Origin: Archivesica marissinica
Lineage: Eukaryota; Mollusca; Bivalvia; Venerida; Vesicomyidae
NCBI GenBank assembly: GCA_014843695.1
Contig: CM026387.1
Location: forward strand, 75,636,663-75,700,662
Length of the DNA: 64,000 nt
Direction: 5' to 3'
The notes below the pieces were generated by a model. The model searched no databases and was not told the origin of the DNA. It was given only the letters and a program-made list of their open reading frames with translations. This document shows positions 12,301 through 22,627 of this stretch, piece by piece (within the stretch, counting starts at the first letter, position 1; each line of letters starts with the position of its first letter). The position numbers and the translations under genes are program-made.

Positions 12301-15216
12301 ATGAAGATGGTCCAAAGTTTGGGTGGACTTGACTCTCCAGATTCTGTATGAATCTGGTCCAGGGTTTGGGTGGACGTCTCCAGATTCTGTATGAAGCTGG
12401 TCCAGGGTTTGGGTGGATGTCTCCAGATTTTGTATGAAGCTGGTACAGGGTGTGGGTGGACGTCTCCAGATTCTGTATGATGCTGGTCCAGGGTTTGTGT
12501 GGACGTCTCCAGATTCTGTATGATGCTGGTCCATGGGTTTGGTGTATGTCTACAGATTATGTATGAAGCTGGTCCATGGGTTTGGTGTATGTCTCCAGAT
12601 TCTGTATGAAGCTGGTCCAGGGTTTGGGTGGACGTCTCCAGATTACGTATGAAGCTGGTCCAGGGTGTGGGTGGACGTCTCCAGATTCTGTATGAAGCTA
12701 ATCCAGGGTTTGGGTGGACGTCTCCAGAATCTGTATGAAGCTGGTCCAGGGTTTGGGTGGACATCTCCAGATTATGCATGAAGTTGGTCCAGGGTTTAGG
12801 TGGACGTCTCCAGATTATGTGTGAAGCTGTTCCAAGGTTTGGGTGGACGTCTCCAGATTATGTATGAAGCCTGTTCAAGGCTTGGGTGGACGTCTCCAGA
12901 TTCTGTATGACGCTGGTCCAGGGTTTTGGTGGACGTCTCCAGAATATGTATGAAGCTTGTCCAGTGTTTAGGTTGACGTCTCCATATTATGTATGAAGCT
13001 AGTCCAGGGTGTGGGTGGACGTCTCCATATTCTGTATGAAGCTGGTTCAAGGTTTGTGGTGACGTCTCCAGATTCTGTATGAAGCTGGTCCAGGGTTTGG
13101 GTGGACGTCTCCAGATTCTGTATGAAGCTGGTCCAAGGTTTAGGTGGACGTCTCCAGATTATGTATGAAGCTGGTCCAAGGTTTAGGTGGACGTCTCCAG
13201 ATTATGTATGAAGCTGGTCCAAGGTTTGGGTGGACGTCTCCAGATTCTGTATGAAGCTGGTCCAGGGTTTAGGTGGACGTCTCCAGATTATGTATGAAGC
13301 TGGTCCAAGGTTTAGGTGGACGTCTCCAGATTATGTATGAAGCTGGTCCAAGGTTTACGTGGACGTCTCCATATTCTGTACGAAGCTGGTCCAAGGTTTA
13401 CGTGGACTTTCCATAGTATGTATGAAGCTTGTCCTGGGTTTGGGTGGACGTCTCCTGATTCTGTATGAAGATGGTCCAAGGTTTGGGTGGACGTGACTCT
13501 CAGATTCTGTATGAAGCTGGTCCAGGGTTTGGGTGGACGTCTCCAGATTCTGTATGAAGCTGGTCCAGGGTGTGGGTGGACGTCTCCAGATTATGTATGA
13601 AGCTTATCCAGGGTTTGGGTGGACGTCTCCGTATTCTGTATGAAGCTTGTCCTGGGTTTGGGTGGACGTTTCCAGATTCTGTATGAAGATGGTCCAATTT
13701 TTGGGTGGACGTGCCTCTCCAGATTCTGTATGAAGCTGGTCCAGGGTTTAGGTGGACGTTTCCATATTCTGTATGAAGCTGGTCCAGGGTGTGGGTGGAC
13801 GTCTCCAGATTATGTATGAAGCTGGTCCTAGGTTTAGGTGGACGTCTCCAGATTCTGTATTAAGCTGGTCCAGGGTTTTGTGGACGTCTCCAGATTATGT
13901 ATGAAGTTGGTCCAGGGTTTGGGTGGACGTCTCCAGATCTGTATGAAGCTTGTCCGGTTTGGGTTGACGTTCCAGGATCTGTATGAAGCTGGTCCAGGGT
14001 TGGGTTGACGTCTCCATATTCTGTATGAAGCTTGTCCTGGGTTTGGTTGGACGTCTCCAGAGTCTGTATGAAGATGGTCCAAGGTTTGGGTGGACGTGAC
14101 TCTCCAGATTCTGTATGAAGCTGGTCCAGGGTTTGGGTGGACGTCTCCAGATTCTGTATGAAGCTGGTCCAAGGTTTAGGTGGACGTCTCCAGATTATGT
14201 ATGAAGCTGGTCCAAGGTTTGGGTGGACGTCTCCAGATTCTGTATGAAGCTGGTCCAGGGTTTAGGTGGACGTCTCCAGATTATGTATGAAGCTGGTCCA
14301 AGGTTTAGGTGGACGTCTCCAGATTATGTATGAAGCTGGTCCAAGGTTTACGTGGACGTCTCCATATTCTGTACGAAGCTGGTCCAAGGTTTACGTGGAC
14401 TTTCCATATTATGTATGAAGCTTGTCCTGGGTTTGGGTGGACGTCTCCTGATTCTGTATGAAGATGGTCCAAGGTTTGGGTGGACGTGACTCTCAGATTC
14501 TGTATGAAGCTGGTCCAGGGTTTGGGTGGACGTCTCCAGATTCTGTATGAAGCTGGTCCAGGGTGTGGGTGGACGTCTCCAGATTATGTATGAAGCTTAT
14601 CCAGGGTTTGGGTGGACGTCTCCGTATTCTGTATGAAGCTTGTCCTGGGTTTGGGTGGACGTTTCCAGATTCTGTATGAAGATGGTCCAATTTTTGGGTG
14701 GACGTGCCTCTCCAGATTCTGTATGAAGCTGGTCCAGGGTTTAGGTGGACGTTTCCATATTCTGTATGAAGCTGGTCCAGGGTGTGGGTGGACGTCTCCA
14801 GATTATGTATGAAGCTGGTCCTAGGTTTAGGTGGACGTCTCCAGATTCTGTATTAAGCTGGTCCAGGGTTTGTGTGGACGTCTCCAGATTATGTATGAAG
14901 TTGGTCCAGGGTTTGGGTGGACGTCTCCAGATTCTGTATGAAGCTTGTCCCGGGTTTGGGTTGACGTCTCCAGGATCTGTATGAAGCTGGTCCAGGGTTT
15001 GGGTTGACGTCTCCATATTCTGTATGAAGCTTGTCCTGGGTTTGGTTGGACGTCTCCAGAGTCTGTATGAAGATGGTCCAAGGTTTGGGTGGACGTGACT
15101 CTCCAGATTCTGTTTGAAGCTGGTCCAGGGTTTGGGTGGACGTCTCCAGATTCTGTATGAAGCTGGTCCAGGGTTTGGTTGGATGTCTCCAGATTTTGTA
15201 TGAAGCTGGTACAGGG
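334..15216. repeat. 43-bp satellite array, left block
   Basis: Roughly 345 head-to-tail copies of a 43-bp unit. On the plus strand the unit reads GGTCCAGGGTTTGGGTGGAC, then GTCTCCAGATTCTGTATGAA, then GCT. Variation is mostly substitutions, with small indels such as an extra GAC before CTCTCCAG. Because 43 is not a multiple of three, a translation cycles through all three frames. The minus-strand consensus has no stop in any frame, while the plus strand has one TGA. This alone explains the long minus-strand open frames (up to 413 codons). I see no start context, splice pattern or codon constraint supporting a gene. Large internal duplications give higher-order structure. Confidence 0.93.
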
Positions 15217-15228
15217 TAGGGTGGCCCT
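15217..15228 (+). repeat. Left terminal inverted repeat of the satellite transposon
   Basis: TAGGGTGGCCCT, the exact reverse complement of 18343-18354. The same GGTGGCCCT core recurs inverted further inside both ends, as expected for multiple transposase binding sites (inference). Confidence 0.8.
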
Positions 15229-15634
15229 AAGGTGCATGCTAAAAAAAAAAATTGTCAAATTTAACTGTGCCACCCTTCTATTCTATGACAATTGCATTTG
15301 TGTAAATGTGTGTAAAGGTTTTGTTAAAATTGAACTATATTTAGAGGTGGCCCTCGAGCTTTGAAATTGTAATGTATTTTTACAATAAAATAGACAATAT
15401 CGGTCAACATAGTTTTTATTAGAAATGACAGGTAGGTAGGTACAAGTACAACTCTTGGCATCAAACAAGGTTAAACATTGTTTATAATAGTGTTATATTT
15501 AGAACCATTTACATAATCTGCTCAGTGTAGGTCTCATTGCAAGAATTATCAAAAAGCAACAGTGTAATAAGAATATCCATGGGAATTTGGAAACTTAAAT
15601 CCGATTTTGGCATAGCAGTGGCATATTCCACAAT

Positions 15635-17860
15635 TCACTGCACAGAGCCACAGTCGGGGAACTGTCGCCGGTGCTCGCTTACAACCTGGAGTAGGAACTG
15701 TAGTTGGTCTTCGTCCTTAGTCAACTTTTTGTTGTAGTCCTGTATCAGTGCGACTCCGCATTCAGCCCGATCGTTAACGACTGCCAGCCCCTTGATGACT
15801 TTCGTAGCATGTCGGAACGAGTCATGCTCATCCCACTCCGTAGGATCCGATGGAAGTTCCTGGATACCTAGCAGACCGAACAACCTTTTGGAATTTGCTG
15901 TACAGAACTGCTCAAGACCGCGACTGCCAAGAAATTCATCAGACTTCACGCTTGATCTTTTCGGTGGTTGATCCGGGGCTTCTTCTTCCATGGCAGCTAG
16001 CATCAGTTTCTTGGATTCAGCGGAAAGCCTCGAGTCAAACAGAGCTAAGCCAACTAATTCCTCCGACAAATACCATAGATGGAGAACAAGTTTCTTGCTC
16101 GTAGCAGCCGAGATAGCTTTGTGTGGATAGCCAAGTAGTTGACCCATAAGCCGGAAGTCGTTCAGAGGTGCCTCTGCGGTAAGCGGTGCTGTCATCCAGG
16201 CTCGGAGGTGGACCAGAACAGAGAACGTTGCCACTTCACGAATTCCTCGCTCTTCTGATGGGGTCATCTTAAACTGGCCCCGAAACAACCACATCTTGAT
16301 GGCATATATTACCTTTGCCATCCACCGTGCCCGATGCATGGCACCTGGGACTTGAAATCGAACTCCCCGAACAGGAACATCGCCAAGAAACAGGATAGAC
16401 AACTCAAGAAATTCTCTATAATCATCCCTTGGTTGTTTTGATTGCAAGTGTGTCTTAGCAAATTCAATGATATCAGTGCGAAATGGGGCCACCATGGTTT
16501 CAACTGAATGATCAGTAGACGCAACTTGAAACCTGTCCTGATCAACAAATAACCACTGCTCTTTGAACCTCTTGAAGATGAGGATTTCGGGTCCTGTGGA
16601 CGTCCCAACTGCGGTCTTTTCAAATGCCGCCCCAACAACTAGTTCCATCATGTGATGGCGACAAGCAAGGAAGAGGAGGTCTTTATCAAGACGCTGTTCG
16701 ATCAAGGCACACGCCCCTGCATGACGGCCAGTGCTTGATGCTGTCGTATCAAAGCACAATGCGCAAACCTGATCTCCAATGCCCCAGTCTTCCAAACAAC
16801 GTAGGACTGCAGAAGCTTGTGCGTCTCCTATTCCTGAGGAAAGTTTGGGAACTCCCAACAACTGCTCAATTCCAGCACCTGAGATGAGCACAGGCAGACG
16901 GTCAACATGTTTGTGAGACGTCAGATCTTCCATCAGCTTGCCGTCCCAGTGAACTGTTAGGGGAAGTGACGCTTGAAACTCGGATCGGAGATCAGCAGAC
17001 TTGGTGGCTCGAAAGGCTGCTCTGGCTCGATGTATTGAGTTCCGGTTGATGTTCACATCACTGACATCATGCCCAAGACTGGATGCCATTTCGCTGAGGA
17101 CAAATGTGGCATTTCTCGACGACATCCTTGTCCGATCCAAAGCGGCAACAAGTCCAGGAGACAAGACATTAATTCTGGCTATTTTGGGTGCTGAGGGTGT
17201 TGTGTCATTTCCGTCACGACGAGGACCAGTACGATTGGTTTGGGTAGAAGCATCAGCATCAGCTTCAACTGCTTCATCGTCAGCAGCAGACTCATCGCTT
17301 GACAGAACTGCTTGTTGTTGAGCAGTTTTCATCTGTTCTCGTGCTCGCTCCTGGCGCATCAATTCAGCTGCTTTCCTAGATTGGGTACGTTGTCTCCGAC
17401 ATGTTTCGACCTGGTCCAGAGCACCAATGGAACCGGGACGGCCCTTCTGTCTCTGAGAGAGAAGGAATTCCCTGTCTTCTGGGATGGTGATCATCGTGAG
17501 GGCATCAGCATGGGCGAAATCAAACAGGTCGTCAAGTTTTTCCAAGAATTTATTTTCCTTCAGCTTGTGTCCTGGAGTCGTTCTGTCCTTATGCTTCAAC
17601 AGCCCTTTCCATTCAACAAACACAGCTTCCAGTTTATCAATGGTATGCTTTGGAGCACGGACTGGTATGCCGGCCTTCGTCCACAAATCAGATGCAGCAT
17701 CAATAGTCCTCCTACTCGAATCCCGAACTGTCAACTTCTCGACCTTGTGAAGGTGCAGGAAATAACCAAATGTTTGTCGATATGATGGGAGCTTTGCTCC
17801 CAATATTTCAGTTTCATATGCCCCAATGAGATAGACGTTATCCCTGCCTCTGGTATCCAT
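15635..17860 (-). CDS. Uncharacterised transposase-like protein (741 aa)
   Basis: One uninterrupted minus-strand frame fills most of the TIR-bounded element. The first ATG is at 17860 in good context (GAACATGG); an upstream in-frame GTG at 17866 is unlikely to be used. The N-terminal 150 residues are helical and charged, followed by an acidic Ser/Asp/Glu-rich linker. The central part has conserved-looking blocks: VHWDGK, DRLPVLISG, LLGVPKL, ALCFDTTASSTGR and FLACRHHMMEL. Further on come HRARWMAKVIYAIK and, near the C-terminus, VVNDRAECGV. The Asp in WDGK and in CFDTT, followed by the CRHH block, resembles the spacing of RNase H-fold (hAT-like) transposases; that is inference. No zinc finger is obvious. 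A TTTATT at 15415-15420 gives a minus-strand AATAAA polyadenylation signal. The frame has no visible break, so the copy may be young. Confidence 0.65.
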   Translation of the reverse strand: MDTRGRDNVYLIGAYETEILGAKLPSYRQTFGYFLHLHKVEKLTVRDSSRRTIDAASDLWTKAGIPVRAPKHTIDKLEAVFVEWKGLLKHKDRTTPGHKLKENKFLEKLDDLFDFAHADALTMITIPEDREFLLSQRQKGRPGSIGALDQVETCRRQRTQSRKAAELMRQERAREQMKTAQQQAVLSSDESAADDEAVEADADASTQTNRTGPRRDGNDTTPSAPKIARINVLSPGLVAALDRTRMSSRNATFVLSEMASSLGHDVSDVNINRNSIHRARAAFRATKSADLRSEFQASLPLTVHWDGKLMEDLTSHKHVDRLPVLISGAGIEQLLGVPKLSSGIGDAQASAVLRCLEDWGIGDQVCALCFDTTASSTGRHAGACALIEQRLDKDLLFLACRHHMMELVVGAAFEKTAVGTSTGPEILIFKRFKEQWLFVDQDRFQVASTDHSVETMVAPFRTDIIEFAKTHLQSKQPRDDYREFLELSILFLGDVPVRGVRFQVPGAMHRARWMAKVIYAIKMWLFRGQFKMTPSEERGIREVATFSVLVHLRAWMTAPLTAEAPLNDFRLMGQLLGYPHKAISAATSKKLVLHLWYLSEELVGLALFDSRLSAESKKLMLAAMEEEAPDQPPKRSSVKSDEFLGSRGLEQFCTANSKRLFGLLGIQELPSDPTEWDEHDSFRHATKVIKGLAVVNDRAECGVALIQDYNKKLTKDEDQLQFLLQVVSEHRRQFPDCGSVQ

Positions 17861-18342
17861 GTTCACTGTTCACTGTTCAGAAGGATTTACAGAAACAATC
17901 TACATATGATAGATTGACACAGGATTAATGTGCCACTGCAATATGGTGAATGGCTTAAATCATCATTTATAGTGGTGGCATGTGCCATGTATGTGGCATG
18001 TATGCATGTATTACGTAATCTGTCACAATAGTACCCATGGTAACCATTGTGACACATTCACAACACACCAGTTGTATACATTAAATACACAACAACTTAC
18101 TCTTTACTGTGAAATTTTTCATTTAACCCTTTACATGATTTAAGAACCATGACAATGATATACATATACAACGTATATTAACGGAACGGGACGATGCAAG
18201 CTTGGGTTTTGCTTGAATTTCAATTGCAGAGGGCCACCATAAATATGATCTGATTGTAAAAATATTTTTTATGGTGTGTTTTATTTACTAAACGAATGGA
18301 TTGGTGGGGTGGCAGCAAGACATATTAAAAAAAGAAGATTAA

Positions 18343-18354
18343 AGGGCCACCCTA
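18343..18354 (-). repeat. Right terminal inverted repeat of the satellite transposon
   Basis: AGGGCCACCCTA, the exact reverse complement of 15217-15228. Three bases (GAC) separate it from the resumed satellite sequence. Confidence 0.8.
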
Positions 18355-20835
18355 GACTACAGGGTGTGGGTGGACGTCTCCAGATTCTGTATTAAGCTGA
18401 TCCAGGGTTTGGGTGGACGTCTCAAGATTCTGTATGATGCTTGTCCAGGGTTTGGGTGGACGTCTCCAGATTATGCATGATGCTGGTCCAGGGTGTGTGT
18501 GGACGTCTCCAGATTCTGTATGATGCTGGTCCATGGGTTTGGTGTATGTCTACAGATTCTGTATGAAGCTGGTCCATGGGTTTGGTGGACGTCTCCAGAT
18601 TCTGTATTAAGCTGGTCCAGGGTTTGGGTGGACGTCTCCAGATTATGTATGAAGTTGGTCCAGGGTTTGGGTGGACGTCTCCAGATTCTGTATGAAGCTT
18701 GTCCCGGGTTTGGGTTGACGTCTCCAGGATCTGTATGAAGCTGGTCCAGGGTTTGGGTTGACGTCTCCATATTCTGTATGAAGCTTGTCCTGGGTTTGGT
18801 TGAACGTCTCCAGAGTCTGTATGAAGATGGTCCAAGGTTTGGGTGGACGTGACTCTCCAGATTCTGTATGAAGCTGGTCCAGGGTTTGGGTGGACGTGTC
18901 CAGATTCTGTATGAAGCTGGTCCAGGGTTTGGGTGGATGTCTCCATATTGTGTATGAAGCTGGTACAGGGTTTGGGTGGACGTCTCCAGATTCTGTATGA
19001 AGTTGGTCCAGGGTTTGGGTGGACGTCTCCAGATTCTGTATGAAGCTGGTCCAGGGTTTAGGTGGACGTCTCCAGATTATGTATGAAGCTGGTCCAAGGT
19101 TTACGTGGACGTCTCCAGATTCTGCATGAAGCTGGTCCAAGGTTTACGTGGACGTCTCCATATTCTGTATGAAGCTTGTCCTGGGTTTGGGTGGACGTCT
19201 CCTGATTCTGTATGAAGATGGTCCAAGGTTTGGGTGGACGTGACTCTCAGATTCTGTATGAAGCTTGTCCAAGGTGTGGGTGGACGTCTCCAGATTCTGT
19301 ATGAAGCTGGTCCAGGGTTTTGGTGGACGTCTCCAGATTCTGTATGAAGCTGGTCCAGGGTGTGGGTGGACGTCTCCAGATTCTGTATGAAGCTGATCCA
19401 GGGTTTGGGTGGACGTCTCCGTATTCTGTATGAAGCTTGTCCTGGGTTTGGGTGGACGTTTCCAGATTCTGTATGAAGATGGTCCAAGGTTTGGGTGGAC
19501 GTGACTCTCCAGATTCTGTATGAAGCTGGTCCAGGGTTTAGGTGGACGTCTCCATATTCTGTATGAAGCTGGTCCAGGGTGTGGGTGGACCTCTCCAGAT
19601 TATGTATGAAGCTGGTCCTAGGTTTAGGTGGACGTCTCCAGATTCTGTATTAAGCTGGTCCAGGGTTTGGGTGGACGTCTCCAGATTATGCATGAAGTTG
19701 GTCCAGGGTTTGGGTGGACGTCTCCAGATTTTGTATGAAGCTTGTCCCGGGTTTGGGTTGACGTCTCCAGGATCTGTATGAAGCTGGTCCAGGGTTTGGG
19801 TTGACGTCTCCATATTCTGTATGAAGCTTGTCCTGGGTTTGGTTGGACGTCTCCAGAGTCTGTATGAAGATGGTCCAAGGTTTGGGTGGACGTGACTCTC
19901 CAGATTCTGTATGAAGCTGGTCCAGGGTTTGGGTGGACGTCTCCAGATTCTGTATGAAGCTGGTCCAGGGTTTGGGTGGATGTCTCCAGATTTTGCATGA
20001 AGCTGGTACAGGGTGTGGGTGGACGTCTCCAGATTCTGTATGAAGCTGATCCAGGGTTTGGGTGGACGTCTCAAGATTCTGTATGATGCTAGTCCAGGGT
20101 TTGGGTGGACGTCTCCAGATTCTGTATGATGCTGGTCCAGGGTTTGTGTGGACGTCTCCAGATTCTGTATGATGCTGGTCCATGGGTTTGGTGTATGTCT
20201 ACAGATTCTGTATGAAGCTGGTCCATGGGTTTGGTGTATGTCTCCAGATTCTGTATGAAGCATGTCCAGGGTTTGGGTGGACGTCTCCAGATTCTGTATG
20301 AAGCTAATCCATGGTTTGGGTGGACGTCTCCAGATTATGCATGAAGCTGGTCCAAGGTTTGGGTGGACGTCTCCAGAATCTGTATGAAGCTGGTCCAGGG
20401 TTTGGGTGGTCGTCTCCAGATTATGCATGAAGTTGGTCCAGGGTTTAGGTGGACGTCTCCAGATTATGTATGAAGCTGGTCCAAGGTTTGTGTGGACGTC
20501 TCCAGATTATGTATGAAGCTGGTCCATGGTTTAGGTGGACGTCTCCAGATTATGTATGAAGCTGGTCCAGGGTTTGGGTGGACGTCTCCAGATTATGTAT
20601 GAAGCCTGTCCAAGGCTTGGGTGGACGTCTCCAGATTCTGTATGAAGCTGGTCCAGGGTTTTGGTGGACGTCTCCAGAATATGTATGAAGCTGGTCCAGT
20701 GATTAGGTTGAGGTCTCCATATTATGTATGAAGCTGGTCCAGGGTGTGGGTGGACGTCTCCAGATTCTGTATGAAGCTTGTCTAGGGTTTGGGTGGACGT
20801 CTCCAGAATCTGTATGAAGCTTGTCCTGGGTTTGG
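18355..20835. repeat. 43-bp satellite array, right block
   Basis: About 57 further copies of the same 43-bp unit, continuing the left block after the transposon. Its first units are nearly identical to those starting at about 20008, including a rare CTCAAGATTCTG variant, so the split is an insertion and not two independent arrays. The array ends abruptly at about 20835 in unique AT-rich sequence. Confidence 0.92.
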
Positions 20836-21092
20836 TAAAAAATACGAGAAATTTCGAGATAAAGTAAGCACTGATATATAATGTAATATGAGACAATTTG
20901 AAAATTGCTTGTGTAACAATGGATGCATTCGTCTGCACATCTGGCTCACTAGAAGATCATGTTCACAATACGCCCCAAAGTAGGGAAAGGATATAGCCTA
21001 GAGATAGAAGACGGAAAGTACACACTGTTGAATGATAGACATTATCTATCTTAACTTAAAGCGACACTACTATAGACATTTTCTATTTTAAC
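20836..21092. other. Unique spacer with a partial MITE end
   Basis: No gene is visible. At 21056 a short copy of the MITE terminus TTAAAGCGACACTAC appears, followed by a repeated TAGACATT/TTCTAT segment, and then the full MITE starts. It looks like a partial duplication of the element end. Confidence 0.5.
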
Positions 21093-21488
21093 TTAAAGCG
21101 ACACTACATCACTGAAAATGAAAATTTCTGCAGAATGTAATTTCCTATTATATGGTATATTCTTTTCCAAATATTTACCTCCAAAACTGAGTAGTTCAAC
21201 AAATAAACAAACGTCGTATACGCAGTTTGTTTACATAACAACATACTATAAATAGGGTCGACATACATGCGTAATACAACGCATGTATCCTGAATAACAC
21301 GATACATGGTAGAGATTGGTCGTTTTATTTGAAATACTACTTTCAATTTTGAAATTTGTAGACCACTAAAACACTGTTTATTGATTCAATGTTAGTGTTC
21401 GACTGTATTCGGAAGAATGTGTAGTAGCAATGCATTTATACATGAAATATGCATTTTATTTGCTTTGTGCGATGTAATGTCGCTTTAA
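21093..21488. mobile_element. MITE with TTAAAGCGACA termini (copy 1)
   Basis: A non-coding element of 396 bp with inverted termini TTAAAGCGACACTACATC and (reverse complement) TTAAAGCGACATTACATC. TTAA at both outer ends suggests TTAA target duplication, as in piggyBac and Kolobok groups (established for those groups, inferred here). Related copies lie at 60663-61460. Confidence 0.8.
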
Positions 21489-21533
21489 AACATAATTGTT
21501 ATTAATAACTGTTCCCAGACACCACACCTTCTA

Positions 21534-21812
21534 CAGACGGATCTGGAGTCCAGTGGTAACACGCTGGACTGGTAATCCAGGGATCGCAGGTTTGATCCCC
21601 CGTCTGACCCTAATAAAACTAACAGTCTTTCAGATGGCACGTTAAACCTAGGTCTCGTGTCGGTGCTTTACACCGTGCACGTAAAAGAACCAGCGGATAT
21701 TCTGGAATTGGTCTCTGTCTGTATCATGCACTATCCTCCAAAATCTAAAATAACTAATCTCTTCAGGAGGCGTCGCTCATATTGGCAACCGGTAGCGACG
21801 ATAAATAAACGT
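21534..21812 (+). repeat. SINE family A, full-length, tRNA-Thr-like head
   Basis: The head folds as a tRNA: a 7-bp acceptor CAGACGG/CCGTCTG, anticodon stem CTGGA/TCCAG around the loop CTGGTAA (anticodon GGT, Thr), and a B-box-like GGTTTGATCCC. The body holds GCACGTTAAACC and GTGCACGTAAAAGAACC, of the type seen in conserved core domains of invertebrate SINEs. The tail holds the CGTCGCT...AGCGACG segment and ends in AATAAACG. This is the most complete copy of the family in the window. Confidence 0.8.
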
Positions 21813-22477
21813 AATTTTAGCACACACACAAACTCACATCTTCTAGCCATAATCACAAACAAATGGAAGCAGTAATTGATTCGTGTTCGTTTGTAATAAG
21901 ACGACTACGACCTTTAAGTTTATGCCATCTGGTTTTTATGTTAATTGTCAAACTATGATATAGATAGATAACTTTATTTCCTCCACTGCAGGGAGAGCCA
22001 CATACAATATAAACATAAACATCTAATTTTCAAAGAACACAATCTAATACAAATTACAATTATACTTGACAATTATACAATGCACGTCAAGTGCATATCT
22101 ATACAATGTCATATGATATTAACCATGACTAAGTCAAACATAGATTGCTGTTATGTACAATGAACATTGTGATTATTTGACTATTCATGTAATATGATAT
22201 TATATTATATTTATTCTAGGTATGATTGAATCTATTATATCATTATGAATAATGAATTCAATTGAAATGACTATACTATTATATATAGGTTAAAGTTTAT
22301 TATTACGTATTTACAAAATTAAATTGGTCAGGTACGATGCATTATATTCATTCAATGTTTGAAAAATGCTGCCATCTCATTGGACCAAAAATAATTTCTA
22401 ACACAAAGGACGTTTAGTTATTCGTCGATAATATAATCTACCTTATGTTATCTTTCAGTACCTTCAGACGAACATAA
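21813..22477. other. AT-rich intergenic sequence
   Basis: No coding exon or clear repeat is visible apart from short GATA-rich and TATA-rich runs near 21960 and 22200. Confidence 0.4.
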
Positions 22478-22627
22478 AGCATTTATTATCTAGCCTTTAC
22501 CTAACCAGACAAAGCATTTATTATCTAGCCTTTACCTAACCAGACAAAGCATTTATTATCTAGCCTTTACCTAACCAGACAAAGCATTTATTATCTAGCC
22601 TTTACCTAACCAGACAAAGCATTTATT
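22478..22627. repeat. 35-bp tandem repeat, about four copies
   Basis: Near-perfect repeats of a unit containing AGCATTTATTATCTAGCCTT followed by TACCTAACCAGACAA. Confidence 0.9.

Larger units (their letters stand above)
15217..18354 (-). mobile_element. 3.1-kb DNA transposon inserted in the 43-bp satellite
   Basis: The element is bounded by perfect 12-bp inverted repeats TAGGGTGGCCCT (15217-15228, 18343-18354). Inner inverted copies of the core GGTGGCCCTC lie at 15346-15355 and 18229-18238. Satellite sequence stops at one end and resumes at the other. TACAGGG(T) flanks both sides (15210-15217 and 18358-18365), so it is the candidate target duplication. Three extra bases (GAC) follow the right repeat, so the exact end, and a duplication of 4 to 8 bp, is not settled. 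A single intact transposase-like gene lies inside on the minus strand. An 8-bp duplication would suit hAT elements, but I cannot assign the superfamily. Confidence 0.85.

Noticed and set aside
282..14172. Many long open frames (up to 413 codons) with Trp/Pro/His-rich repeats across the 43-bp array
   Set aside because: The minus-strand unit lacks stops in every frame and its length is not a multiple of three, so such frames arise automatically. They overlap in different frames, lack start context and show no codon bias.
17861..17866. GTG at 17866 as transposase start
   Set aside because: An ATG two codons downstream (17860) has good context; non-ATG starts are unusual in animals.
21534..21606. 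Functional tRNA-Thr gene
   Set aside because: The tRNA fold is good, but it continues into a SINE body and tail found elsewhere in the window.
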